From Opisthorchis felineus (lineage: Eukaryota > Platyhelminthes > Trematoda > Opisthorchiida > Opisthorchiidae): a stretch of 64,000 nt of DNA. Shown piece after piece: positions 58,201-61,895 of this stretch. The notes below the pieces were generated by a model that was not told where the DNA came from, did no database searches, and saw nothing but the letters and a program-made list of their open reading frames with translations. The translations under genes were made by a program, and so were the position numbers. How positions within the stretch are numbered: the first letter of the stretch is position 1; every line of letters starts with the position of its first letter. The stretch lies in NCBI GenBank assembly GCA_004794785.1, contig SJOL01009509.1:423057-487056 (forward strand). The letters run 5' to 3'.

Positions 58201-60654
58201 CCAGCCAACGCACCAGTAATTCACGGTTTCATCTGTGGTGCTTGCCACATTCCACTGGCTAGATAACGCGAAATGGGCAGAAAGTGGGTGGTTAGCGAAT
58301 GAGTTGAGCTGCTCTGAATTTACGGTTAGAAACGGTTGGTTGGAAGTGTTCCGGAGAATGTAGGAGTTTCAGTGTAAAAAGCTGGATAGAATGGCTACAG
58401 ATACTAAGCTCAATGTCGCAGCTCGGTGGCAGACAGTTGTTCATACCAAACAATAGTTCCAGCCCTGATCTTCCGCTTTTATGCCTGAGCGAATTCTCGC
58501 TGCTGTCAACCTGCTAGTTTCGTTCGCAAGAATCTTGGTTTACTATTGGCTTTCAGTTATGGATTTACGCATGTCCGATCTGCTGCTTGAATAAAGTCTT
58601 TTTCTGCTATTTCGCGACGAATCCTTTCTAATTCTCCATCCATCAATGTTCTTTACCTGGCACCAGAATCTTCACTGTTGGTCTATTACTTTCGAAGTGA
58701 CAAAGCATGTTTCTGAGTTATCAGTTCACCTCGATGCTTCTATTGTCAATTGATTGTTTTCATTCAGGGGCAGTAGCCAGAAACTGGTCACTAGGATATA
58801 AGACGCGTGTGCGAAACTGAACAACCATTAGTAAGATTCCTAACATTTAGCTCAGTAGTATCACCGCCGACCGGAAATTCCATTGCATTGACCGCGCCAA
58901 TGGTTCTGTGCCTGTTTAATGGTTGAAAGTTGTTCACCCTTCTTACTATTCATGGCTGACTTTCTCTGATTTTGTGAATGGAATCAGCGTTGCAGAACTG
59001 TCATGTTTCTTGGCTACAAACCGACCGTTAGCTGGAGCTCACTCTCTTCTCAGGGTGGTGATATTTTAACCATAGTCAAACCATGGTTTCAGCCATGTGC
59101 AAATTTACTAGACTGGTTGGGATGCTTTTCGTAGATGCGCTCAGCAACTACGCTTACTGTACTAGAATGTTTTTCTACAACTCATCAATGCAGGAATCTT
59201 GCAAGGGTTGAAAATACCAACCTATTTGGACGGTAGCATCTATAAGGTGGATTGACCTAATATCAATGGGGACAGATCACAGTATTCTATCGTATAGTAT
59301 CTTTCAGCTGTGGCACCCTGCCATGCCACACGAGGACCCAGATACTGCCAGGCTGCTCAAGGCTAGTCAAGAGCAGTCTAGATGAGGGGATTGGGTTTGA
59401 ACCACGGATCTTCCGGTCAATAATTTGGCGCCTTAACTACTGAACTATCTCACAGAACTCTTCAGTAGTTTTTTTGCCAATGCATTTCTCCAAGTTACAT
59501 TGCGTTTGTGTCAGGTTCTGTTTATAATACTAGGTCTGTTCGCTTTATCTCTGTATCAATGTGCGGACTTCGAAAATGCTTTGCATCAATCGATCCGTTA
59601 CGAGTATCCGATTGGGTCGTTCAACCATGGTAGCGTCATGCTTCGTCCTAGGCACAGGTATGTGAAGTCTACAAGCGAGGGAATGAACACTGGTCTGTTT
59701 CCGTGACTACGGCGTGGTGCTGATAAACAAAGATATCGGCTGCCAGAAGACCATTGTTCCCACCTTGTAAGCAAGTTATGATGGGAACAATTGAAATCTC
59801 GTCTGTCGCCTGAATTTAATTTGCTGTGAGACGGACCATGTTAGGTAGTGATGTATACTTCAACTGTATTATGTAGTGCTCTTTTTCAATGTTGCGTTCT
59901 CACTTAACTTGCTTCATTGAATCACCGATATGGTCGGCTGGTTGAGCTTGACTTCGTTGTATGCATCCGCCGATACGCATGTCATTATTTGTTTAAAGAC
60001 AACCTGTAAGTTTGATGAGTGAATAGCAATCACATGAGCAGGTCATACGTACTAATCGGCAAACCGCAATCGAATTGTTGAACGCCGTTCACCTTATTGG
60101 TAATACCTCAGTTTGTCGGTTTTACGGATCGCGTTTTCATAAAAATTCGTAAATCAATAAAAACAATACCCACTTGGCAACGGTTACTATCCATCGTAAT
60201 TCATTTGATGCCGCATCACTATCATCGTCGGAGGCAGCAACATCAGCGTTGACACTGATGCATGACTGTCCGATCCTATCTGTTGCAACTTCATAGGTTA
60301 GGGTGTGAACAGATACCAGTGCACCACTGTCCGTTATCTATCAACACACCATGTAACGGGGATTTGTGAAAGTTTTAAGTTGGTGTCGGATGCACTGTGA
60401 CTACATTTGGACATGAAATCGTGCGGTGTTGAGCAGCCACCGTTTCCTCTTGCTTCTATCCTCTCCTCGCTTCTTCCCATCCTCGGTAGATTACTGTTTC
60501 TTTCTTCCAATTCTAGGACAACCTGATCAAGCATAACTCAAAGTGTTTGGAACCCAATTCTGACTTTTCCGATCTGGTGCTCTCCCCCTGCACCGGTTCA
60601 CCGCGACAGCAGTGGAAGTTCGCTCGAGAACCTTATCAGCCGAGAAAAACCTGA
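4018..60654 (+). CDS. GALNT: Polypeptide N-acetylgalactosaminyltransferase (GALNT), 11-exon gene, complete
   Basis: Join of 4018-4285, 11729-11882, 13250-13416, 19421-19585, 22397-22610, 23940-24057, 42682-42870, 50926-51054, 54255-54359, 56873-57004 and 60517-60654: 1779 nt, 592 residues plus stop. Every intron is GT-AG and phases match at every junction. The enzyme transfers GalNAc from UDP-GalNAc to Ser/Thr in the Golgi lumen, using Mn2+. Seen: type II anchor (residues about 11-26), proline-rich stem (about 45-85), catalytic domain (about 142-468) with FHNEAWS at 160-166, DSH metal motif at 244-246, WGGENLE at 352-358 and metal-binding His in VGHIFR (H380), then a ricin-type lectin domain (469-592). 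Length is normal for the family. Of human types it recalls GALNT11-like sequences ([14 protein letters not shown]), but this is from memory and the subtype is unresolved. Odd: HIE follows the metal motif where most members I recall have HCE. No polyadenylation signal is obvious after the stop. Confidence 0.95.
4286..5529. other. Intron 1, first part: nothing identified
   Basis: Follows the exon 1 donor. No repeat shared with the rest of the window and no coding signal was recognised. The 162-codon open frame at 4890-5378 has no recognisable motif. Confidence 0.5.
5530..6720 (+). mobile_element. Internally deleted non-LTR retrotransposon: 5' region, AP endonuclease, 3' end
   Basis: Two open frames (5557-5970 and 5973-6479, different phase) give an AP-type endonuclease: [11 protein letters not shown] opens the domain (catalytic Asn), [11 protein letters not shown] and RRCLFVVS-like segments follow, then AGDMNAQVG and [12 protein letters not shown]. 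The catalytic Glu segment, SETRIQD in the 26.6 kb copy, reads SPKHAYKT here, and the Y-x-P motif has become DTP, so the enzyme is dead. After about 6480 the sequence jumps to a 3' end similar to 47330-47520, so the RT is missing. RTE-type is the likely clade but unverified. It lies in sense orientation inside GALNT intron 1. Confidence 0.75.
7216..7280 (+). repeat. Dispersed repeat with CTGATGA-hairpin-GAAA module (copy 1)
   Basis: ACTACTCATAAGGTTGCTG, then AAAACTTTTCAACAGGTTTCG, then TTTGGGCTCAT. The same order occurs at 12405-12480 and 61815-61895. On the minus strand the core reads ATGAGCCC, a short loop, GGACGAAACC. Function unknown. Confidence 0.5.
7370..7860 (+). mobile_element. LINE fragment, C-terminal part of the RT frame
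   Basis: Reading across frames gives [71 protein letters not shown] and [10 protein letters not shown]. These are the same successive blocks as in the antisense copy at 20586-21197 ([13 protein letters not shown], then KLRWLGHVL, then RLAGWGPRD). Several stops and frame changes are present. It may be the 3' half of an element of the family seen at 5530-6720, but order and overlap do not let the two be joined. Confidence 0.75.
7973..7997. repeat. (TAA)n microsatellite
   Basis: About eight TAA units, followed by TGACAATAACAA. It lies roughly 110 bases after the LINE coding fragment and might be its 3' tail, but that is a guess. Confidence 0.85.
8602..8780 (-). repeat. tRNA-derived SINE, copy 1 (antisense, diverged)
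   Basis: Reverse complement of the family best seen at 41598-41785. The minus strand reads a tRNA-like head (AGACCAGTGGTTAAGGTGC, then CGTGGTTCGAACCCAATC), a body with TCTAGGCTTCGGCAACCTG, and an end with GGTGGCATGGCAAC and GGGTGTTACCGC. The A and B boxes are recognisable. Substitutions relative to the consensus suggest an old copy. Confidence 0.8.
8790..11728. other. Intron 1, last part: no gene; weak tRNA-like piece
   Basis: No exon-like or element-like peptide recognised. Around 9163-9230 TAGCCTAGTGGTGTGGCG followed by GAGAGTTCAA resembles a degenerate tRNA head. Homopolymer runs such as G9 at 11289-11297 occur. The intron ends with TTATTACAG at 11728. Confidence 0.4.
11729..11882 (+). 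CDS. GALNT: GALNT exon 2: stem to catalytic domain junction
   Basis: Preceded by TTATTACAG and followed by GTAAGT. Completes Gly90 and encodes residues 91-140 plus two bases of codon 141. The peptide contains [19 protein letters not shown] and ends YIPDFRNG, equivalent to the family segment F..N.FN..ASD.I...R..PD.R. In most GALNTs this leads directly into the Cys that opens the catalytic domain, and here exon 3 begins with exactly that Cys (C142). Confidence 0.93.
11883..13249. other. Intron 2: contains one dispersed repeat copy
   Basis: A 1367 bp intron. Positions 12405-12480 match the repeat at 7216-7280 (GCTACTCATTAGGTGGCTG, then GGTTTCGCACTTCTTGGGT). The rest shows nothing recognisable. 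Confidence 0.5.
13250..13416 (+). CDS. GALNT: GALNT exon 3: start of catalytic domain
   Basis: Acceptor CTCTCGCAG, donor GTAAGT. Encodes Ala141 (completed) to Arg196 and the first base of codon 197. It carries [20 protein letters not shown] and [11 protein letters not shown], the nucleotide-sugar binding beta strands that are the most recognisable part of GALNTs. In other family members VDD lies near the UDP site. The next exon supplies DYLKEPLE, giving the usual VDDFS.R.YL..PLE sequence across the junction. Confidence 0.96.
13417..19420. other. Intron 3 (6.0 kb): no element identified
   Basis: Many short frames but no motif, no SINE and no LINE peptide recognised. 16250-16500 is rich in CCAAT-like words (GACCAATGG, GCCAATAAAACCAAT), but no partner copy was found. 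This is the largest stretch in the window for which I have no repeat assignment. Confidence 0.45.
19421..19585 (+). CDS. GALNT: GALNT exon 4: DxH metal-binding motif
   Basis: Acceptor TGTTTTCCAG, donor GTAGGT. Encodes D197 to P251 and the first base of codon 252. It contains [20 protein letters not shown] and [10 protein letters not shown]244-S-H246 is the DxH motif that coordinates Mn2+ and the UDP diphosphate. The residue after the His is Ile, whereas a Cys is usual in the members I recall; the second Cys (C249) is kept. The exon ends TPG and exon 5 starts WLEPLLERI, the usual continuation. Confidence 0.96.
20411..22250 (-). mobile_element. Antisense LINE with reverse transcriptase and 3' tail, in intron 4
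   Basis: Read on the minus strand, successive pieces give RT blocks: [16 protein letters not shown] and [16 protein letters not shown] (22160-21930), [19 protein letters not shown] (21700), [22 protein letters not shown] and NADDIVLVF (21530-21370; the YADD box has Tyr changed to Asn), then a 203-codon frame (21197-20586) with [30 protein letters not shown] and [10 protein letters not shown]. The element ends at 20411 in a GAT-rich tail, as RTE-type elements often do. The N-terminal endonuclease is absent (5' truncated), and the RT is broken by frame changes and a deletion between about 21370 and 21200. It cannot move itself. Confidence 0.88.
22397..22610 (+). CDS. GALNT: GALNT exon 5: central catalytic domain
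   Basis: Acceptor TTTTGCAG, donor GTATGC after the codon fragment AT. Completes Gly252 and encodes [10 protein letters not shown] to PYSPI (residue 322) plus two bases of Met323. It contains [11 protein letters not shown] and [15 protein letters not shown], matching the family pattern VV.P.ID.I and GGF.W.L.F.W. The acceptor lies only about 150 bp from the likely 5' end of an antisense LINE in intron 4. The donor (GTATGC) is the weakest of the ten. Confidence 0.95.
22611..23939. other. Intron 5: no gene; SINE-like scrap near the end
   Basis: Nothing coding recognised. At about 23810-23835 CCCGTGCCTCCTTCGGGTTGCA resembles the middle of the SINE family (CCTCGTGCTTCCTTCGGGTGGCA), suggesting a short remnant. 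Confidence 0.4.
23940..24057 (+). CDS. GALNT: GALNT exon 6: Gal/GalNAc-transferase WGGEN motif
   Basis: Acceptor TGTTTTGTAG, donor GTAAGG. Completes Met323 and encodes residues 324-362 in 39 codons, ending in phase 0. It carries [20 protein letters not shown], then [18 protein letters not shown]. The WGGENLE motif (352-358) is diagnostic of GALNTs and the beta-1,4-galactosyltransferase fold; its Glu and Asn contact the sugar. The following intron is the largest in the gene, at 18624 bp. Confidence 0.97.
24890..25180. repeat. GC-rich unclassified repeat with tandem ATTGGC/CCAAT words
   Basis: A GC-rich patch in AT-richer intron 6 with ATTGGCTGTTGGG, CGGCCAGTCAG, GCCAATCGCG and AGATAGACCTTCTTGGCTG. 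The last part resembles 1480-1535. A TATATAAACTATATG box immediately precedes it (24888-24903). It could be part of a retroelement promoter or LTR; no partner or terminal repeat was found. Confidence 0.4.
25632..25811 (+). repeat. tRNA-derived SINE, copy 2
   Basis: Head GGATGGCTCAGTGGTTAGAG, B box GTGGTTGGAACCC, body GCTTGGGCAACCTCGCAGTAT and CCTCCTTCGGATGGCATGG, end GGTGCTACAGCTGAACGAT. It sits in sense orientation in intron 6. No long target-site duplication is evident. Confidence 0.88.
26450..27920 (+). mobile_element. LINE with endonuclease domain and deleted reverse transcriptase
   Basis: Two overlapping frames (26205-26807, 26749-27033) give an AP endonuclease with the catalytic segment SETRIQD, then [26 protein letters not shown] and VAGDLNA. 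A stop follows directly (TAA at 27030). Later segments give a DHIAI..RWRGSI block and [14 protein letters not shown] (catalytic D-x-D-H region). At about 27660 the linker peptide [11 protein letters not shown] jumps into [17 protein letters not shown], which in the 20.6 kb copy lies after the RT domain. The whole RT has therefore been removed by an internal deletion. Endonuclease motifs are better kept here than in the 5.9 kb copy. Confidence 0.82.
27921..29880. other. Intron 6 segment without identified features
   Basis: The 143-codon open frame at 28864-29295 has no recognised motif and no repeat partner in the window. No exon-like GALNT peptide lies here. Confidence 0.45.
29882..30361 (-). 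mobile_element. Antisense LINE 3' end, close relative of the intron 4 copy
   Basis: Aligns almost base for base with 20411-20881: the GAT-rich tail, GTGTTCAACACTGGTA, CCAGACACTCATTCAGGCAA and GCCATATCTTGCAGCGTC. Differences are scattered substitutions and small indels. It stops abruptly after GCAGCTTCTGGTGCT at 30361, so only the last 480 bases of the element were inserted (a 5' truncation, common in LINE retrotransposition). Confidence 0.9.
30362..33744. other. Intron 6 segment without identified features
   Basis: No element or exon recognised. A minus-strand frame at 30756-31070 has a Cys-rich stretch ([16 protein letters not shown]) that vaguely recalls a GIY-YIG core, but the support is too weak to call. 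Confidence 0.4.
33745..33964 (+). repeat. tRNA-derived SINE, copy 3, with 17-bp target-site duplication
   Basis: The body (33762-33947) runs from GCTCAGTGGTAAGAGCGCG through GTGGTTCGAACCCGACC to CGGCTGAACGATTATTATT. It is bounded by identical TTACTAACTTGTCATGG at 33745-33761 and 33948-33964. The perfect duplication shows LINE-type target-primed insertion and a relatively recent age. The (ATT)n 3' tail is typical of the family here. Confidence 0.93.
33965..35180. other. Spacer between two SINE copies in intron 6
   Basis: Several short frames, none with recognisable motifs, and no further repeat found. Confidence 0.45.
35187..35371 (+). repeat. tRNA-derived SINE, copy 4
   Basis: GATGACGAGATGGCTCACTGG, then TTGGTTCGAACCCGACC, then CTTCTTTCGGGTGGCATGG and AGGTGCTACAGCTGACCGAT. 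TACAGGAT occurs at 35182-35189 and 35376-35383 and may be a short duplication, but the 5' copy overlaps the element's own start, so it is not certain. Confidence 0.88.
35384..37267. other. Intron 6 segment without identified features
   Basis: No element recognised. 35540-35570 (CACTGCCATACAGTCATG) resembles the LINE 3' untranslated wording near 43868-43880, but too briefly to call. Confidence 0.4.
37268..37440 (+). repeat. tRNA-derived SINE, copy 5 (diverged)
   Basis: A degenerate head (TAGCTGATAAGGCGCGAG), a B-box region TTGGTTCGGACACAACCC, then GGGCTAGGGCACTCTAGCA, CCCTCGTGCTTTCTTCTAG and GTGCACCGAAAGGATG, ending in a TTATTATTATT tail. The order matches the family throughout, with many substitutions. 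Confidence 0.7.
37975..38165 (+). repeat. tRNA-derived SINE, copy 6 (diverged)
   Basis: TACCGAGATGTCTCAGTAG, then GTGCTTCGAAACCGATCTC, GGGCAACCTGGCAGTATC, CTTACTTCGGGTGG and GTGCTGCAGCTGAACCG. All landmarks of the family are present in order. Confidence 0.8.
39029..39250 (-). repeat. Dispersed repeat, possible retroelement tail (copy A)
   Basis: On the minus strand ACGCACTGATGATGTCACC, a loop, GGTGATGAAGCG, then TTTGCAATCAAATTGCCCAG. The same succession occurs on the plus strand at 51430-51500. The CTGATGA - hairpin - GAAR layout is at 39104-39136. Class unknown; the 3' region of a Penelope-like or LINE element is a possible source. Confidence 0.5.
39251..41588. other. Intron 6 segment without identified features
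   Basis: No coding or repeat signal recognised, apart from a 12-bp palindrome CCGCACGTGCGG at 39531-39542 followed by a TATATATATAAA run near 39590-39603. Confidence 0.4.
41589..41794 (+). repeat. tRNA-derived SINE, copy 7, best-preserved, 9-bp duplication
   Basis: The body (41598-41785) starts CAGGATGGCGAGATAGCTC and carries a clear A box (TAGCTCAGTGGTTAGAG), a clear B box (GTGGTTCGAACCC), and the family body to GGGTGTTACAGCTGAG. AAACGATGA flanks it on both sides (41589-41597 and 41786-41794). It is the longest head in the window and a good reference for the family. It lies in sense orientation about 890 bases before exon 7. Confidence 0.92.
41795..42681. other. End of intron 6: nothing further seen
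   Basis: An open frame of 134 codons (42097-42501) and its antisense partner have no motif. The intron ends at the acceptor CTCGCAG (42681). Confidence 0.45.
42682..42870 (+). CDS. GALNT: GALNT exon 7: late catalytic domain, third metal ligand
   Basis: Acceptor TAATCTCGCAG, donor GTAAGA. Encodes 63 codons in phase 0 (residues 363-425). It starts [21 protein letters not shown], so the joined protein reads LELSFK-TWMCGG, as expected. H380 in VGH corresponds to the third Mn2+ ligand of GALNTs. RSPYS then [15 protein letters not shown] match the acceptor-loop and following helix region. The loop between them (about residues 388-402) is somewhat short and Gly-poor compared with the TFPGGTG-type loops of GALNT1/2. 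Confidence 0.96.
42871..44044. other. Intron 7 start: nothing identified
   Basis: Overlapping frames of up to 119 codons at 43258-43617 have no recognised domain. Confidence 0.45.
44045..44155 (+). mobile_element. LINE 3' terminal scrap with GAT-rich tail
   Basis: GTACGGCAGTGAACCGCC, AACACTGATGTTGCTGTC, then GATGATGATGCTGATGATGA and further GAT units to about 44148. It corresponds in reverse orientation to the 3' ends at 20411-20480 and 29882-29950. Only the last 50-60 bases plus the tail are present. Confidence 0.65.
44156..45979. other. Intron 7 segment without identified features
   Basis: No motif found in the short frames on either strand; no repeat partner seen. Confidence 0.4.
45980..46300 (+). 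repeat. Unclassified dispersed repeat, copy 1
   Basis: It shares, in order, GGAATTTTCTATAGAGATTTCG, CAGTGCACACATTTCA and GAGTTTCGAATCCGCGACCA with 49425-49580. It contains two copies of a core TGTGTAATTAACTCGCGCTTA (46140-46160) and TGTGATTAACTCGCACTTA (46276-46294). Confidence 0.5.
46402..47520 (+). mobile_element. LINE fragment with intact C-terminal reverse transcriptase frame
   Basis: An uninterrupted frame from about 46405 to 47187. It starts inside RT block 4/5 ([20 protein letters not shown]), keeps the catalytic [10 protein letters not shown] (46531 on), then [25 protein letters not shown], and the C-terminal [19 protein letters not shown]. About 300 bases of 3' region follow, containing remains of GWDPGTQ and [14 protein letters not shown] in broken frames. 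It is 5' truncated: no endonuclease and no fingers domain. It differs from the 20.6 kb copy ([11 protein letters not shown] versus [11 protein letters not shown]), so the window holds two related families. A protein could be read but would lack essential parts. Confidence 0.9.
47767..47786 (-). repeat. Inverted copy of the AACTCGCACTTA core
   Basis: TAAGTGCGAGTTAATCACAC is the exact reverse complement of 46276-46294 plus a neighbouring base. Similarity extends on both sides (CAG before, GTCGCT after, with a small indel). It brackets the LINE fragment at 46402-47520. Confidence 0.6.
47790..49420. other. Intron 7 segment without identified features
   Basis: It includes a 166-codon frame (47881-48381) overlapped by antisense frames. 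No family motif is recognised, and the composition (many Cys, Val, Leu) is that of a chance frame in this AT-rich DNA. Confidence 0.4.
49425..49640 (+). repeat. Unclassified dispersed repeat, copy 2
   Basis: Matches copy 1 at 45980-46300 at several points: GGAATTCCAATAGAGATTTC, CAGTGCACATTTCA and GTGATTCGAGTCTGTGACCA. More compact than copy 1, with an internal part missing. Confidence 0.45.
49641..50925. other. End of intron 7: nothing identified
   Basis: Short frames only. The intron ends at CTCCTCCAAG before exon 8. Confidence 0.45.
50926..51054 (+). CDS. GALNT: GALNT exon 8: end of catalytic domain
   Basis: Acceptor CTCCTCCAAG, donor GTAAGT. Encodes 43 codons (residues 426-468) in phase 0: [18 protein letters not shown], then [17 protein letters not shown]. 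The family pattern here is YGDIS.R..LR..L.CK.F.WYLENIYPE. This is the last catalytic exon and leads into the linker before the lectin domain. The acceptor ends AAG rather than CAG or TAG, slightly unusual but backed by exact continuity of the conserved peptide. Confidence 0.95.
51310..51565 (+). repeat. Dispersed repeat, possible retroelement tail (copy B)
   Basis: CACGCACTGACGATGACTCC, then TTTTGCAAACCAGTTGCCAG and GGCAAATAGACC match the minus strand of 39029-39250. A 75-codon frame (51361-51588) runs through it and is probably incidental. It lies in intron 8. Confidence 0.5.
51566..54254. other. Intron 8 remainder: nothing identified
   Basis: No exon-like or element-like peptide recognised. 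A degenerate tRNA-like stretch (53765-53820) is too weak to call. Confidence 0.4.
54255..54359 (+). CDS. GALNT: GALNT exon 9: lectin domain, alpha repeat
   Basis: Acceptor CCCGACAG, donor GTAAGT. Encodes 35 codons (residues 469-503). The peptide contains [12 protein letters not shown] and [14 protein letters not shown]. This is the first (alpha) repeat of a ricin-type beta-trefoil: a C-x-D motif (C477, D479), a second Cys in a CH pair (C496) and the start of the QxW motif (Q503, with W505 in exon 10). In other GALNTs this Asp is needed for binding GalNAc on prior-glycosylated substrates. Confidence 0.9.
54360..55144. other. Intron 9, first part: nothing identified
   Basis: Short frames only; may include the 3' part of the antisense Penelope-like element that follows. 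Confidence 0.4.
55145..55835 (-). mobile_element. Penelope-like retroelement fragment (RT end plus GIY-YIG endonuclease)
   Basis: On the minus strand the order is [13 protein letters not shown] (55834-55796), matching the RT catalytic box RYVDDTFVV with the second Asp changed to Ser; then [18 protein letters not shown] (about 55670-55615), the Penelope K(V/I)YRKPT..(D/G)RYL block; then [11 protein letters not shown]. In another frame [22 protein letters not shown] (about 55250-55185) fits a degraded GIY-YIG core (CxCG..YIG.T.R.L..R..EH). Three different reading frames and the lost catalytic residue show it is dead. Antisense in GALNT intron 9. Assignment is from remembered family patterns. 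Confidence 0.68.
55836..56872. other. Intron 9, last part: nothing further
   Basis: It could contain the 5' part of the Penelope-like element, but no RT blocks were recognised. The 160-codon plus-strand frame (56410-56892) runs into exon 10 in another phase and has no motif. Confidence 0.4.
56873..57004 (+). CDS. GALNT: GALNT exon 10: lectin domain, beta repeat
   Basis: Acceptor CTTTCTTTCAG, donor GTAAGT. Encodes 44 codons (residues 504-547): [19 protein letters not shown], then [20 protein letters not shown]. It shows the second trefoil repeat with C-x-D (C519, D521), a CHG.GG.Q segment very typical of GALNT lectin domains, and QFF in place of QxW. The preceding intron 9 contains an antisense Penelope-like element. 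Confidence 0.95.
57005..59304. other. Intron 10, first part
   Basis: Contains a 13-bp tandem duplication (TGATAGATATAAT twice, about 57238-57263) and a tRNA-like stretch GTTAGCCGAGTGGATGAGG near 58004-58023 that lacks a convincing B box. Nothing coding. Confidence 0.4.
59305..59458 (-). repeat. tRNA-derived SINE, copy 8 (antisense, diverged)
   Basis: The minus strand reads TGAGATAGTTCAGTAGTTAAG, then CGTGGTTCAAACCCAATC, then CAGCCTGGCAGTATCTGG and TCGTGTGGCATGGCAG. Part of the middle is replaced or missing, so it is shorter than the other copies. Confidence 0.75.
60213..60275 (-). mobile_element. LINE 3' terminal scrap, antisense
   Basis: CATCACTATCATCGTCGG, GCAACATCAGCGTTGACACTG and GCATGACTGTCCG match the order in the antisense LINE 3' ends at 20411-20470 and 29882-29945, and the plus-strand scrap at 44045. 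No coding part remains. It lies about 240 bases before exon 11. Confidence 0.55.
60517..60654 (+). CDS. GALNT: GALNT exon 11: lectin gamma repeat and stop
   Basis: Acceptor CCAATTCTAG. Encodes 45 codons (residues 548-592) and TGA at 60652. The peptide is [17 protein letters not shown], then [19 protein letters not shown] and a short polar tail ending RKT. This is the third trefoil repeat: C-x-E (C557, E559, in place of the usual Asp), C571 and QQW (578-580). R-QQWKF just before the C-terminus is standard for GALNTs. No AATAAA is evident in the following few hundred bases, so the mRNA end is not defined. Confidence 0.93.
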   Translation, partial: DNLIKHNSKCLEPNSDFSDLVLSPCTGSPRQQWKFAREPYQPRKT

Positions 60655-61440
60655 TCCGCATCACTAGAAACACAATATTTCCCATTTATGTGCCTTCCAA
60701 GCAGTTGATCTTGTATTCTATCTCGTATCTCTTCGCCTGTGATCCACGTCAACTGACTTTTCTCTACATTGTTGTTTTCCTTCCCCAACACCCTGTTTGA
60801 TTTTCGTCGGATTTTTGTAACCATTTTCCGGTTTAGGACTATACTACTCACGGTTTACCATAGTCGGTCTTTCTCACCTCGCAGTGCATTCACGCAAGAG
60901 TACGTGCTTGCACATGTTTAAACAATTGTATGCTTTTGTACACCTTGCGCCTGTACCATGCGTCACGCTCACTTTTGGTTGGAATGTTTTTGGAGCAATT
61001 CTGTGATACTGCTTTAAATGTAAATTGTACCCATATCTTCTTGATGTTTGTCGTTCTCTAAGCGATTGTGTCCCTTCTCGTCATAACGAGCTGTGGAACA
61101 TCACTCACATGTCAACCGTGAGCCTGGTCGTTTGCTGTCAGCTGGGTAGGCGTCACTCAATACATAAATCGTCTGACCATCACTCGCTTACCGCCCTAAG
61201 CGGGTAGGTTTTATCTATAAACGCGTCGAGATAGGTGTGTGTAGGTACGTAGCTGGATCCGCCGATTGTAGCATCTTGTGTGGTTAATCGCCAACTTGCA
61301 AAACTAGATTGGTAGCAACGTGAGATACGGTGGATCCTCCGTTTTTCTGTGAATGTCGACCGAATATGAAGCGTGATTGCCACCACGGCGTCCAGTTAGG
61401 CCGATATCCACGACGGAGACATTTTGTCCAGCATAATATG
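60655..61440. other. 3' untranslated region and downstream flank of GALNT
   Basis: No AATAAA lies in the first few hundred bases after the stop, so the poly(A) site may use a variant signal. No other feature recognised. Confidence 0.4.
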
Positions 61441-61447
61441 CTACTTA

Positions 61448-61481
61448 CTAATTTTGAAGTAGCACTTCACCTCAAAATTAG
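61448..61481. repeat. 10-bp perfect inverted repeat (hairpin)
   Basis: CTAATTTTGA (61448-61457) and TCAAAATTAG (61472-61481) separated by 14 bases. Followed within 20 bases by CTGAGGAAGCGCC, then TCATCGAAAGG, another CTGA-GA...GAAA layout. Not followed by a T-run, so not a simple terminator. Confidence 0.6.
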
Positions 61482-61814
61482 ATTCAGTACCCCACCTGAG
61501 GAAGCGCCTTCATCGAAAGGACTTGGATGCGCGGAAGTTGCAACCAAGGCAGAAGAGACAAAACTCTCAGGACCGAGGAAACTCCCCCAGAGGAAACTTT
61601 CAATAATTGTTCAGGTCTCAAATGTCCGTGATTTCATTAGGATTTGGCTGTTTTGCAGATTGTCATATTTGTTGGCTTCCATTCGAGTTTAGCCAAGAAT
61701 CACTTGCTTTCAGTGACTTAGGCAACGGGGGATGACGACCGCTATACAGATTGCTCGAGCATAGTCATCAACGAATGTGTACGACTATTGAGTGTCTGGG
61801 AGTGTTTTTCATAA

Positions 61815-61895
61815 AAGAAACTACTCACAAAGTTGCCGAAAACTCTTCGACAGTCCACGACCGGTTTCGCCCTTCTTGGGGTTCATCAGGTTGGC
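61815..61895 (+). repeat. Dispersed repeat with CTGATGA-hairpin-GAAA module (copy 3)
   Basis: ACTACTCACAAAGTTGCCG, GGTTTCGCCCTTCTTGGGG and TTCATCAGG match 7216-7280 and 12405-12480. On the minus strand 61889-61864 the core is complete: CTGATGA, ACCCC-AAGAA-GGGC, GAAAC. This is the best-preserved copy. Confidence 0.55.
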
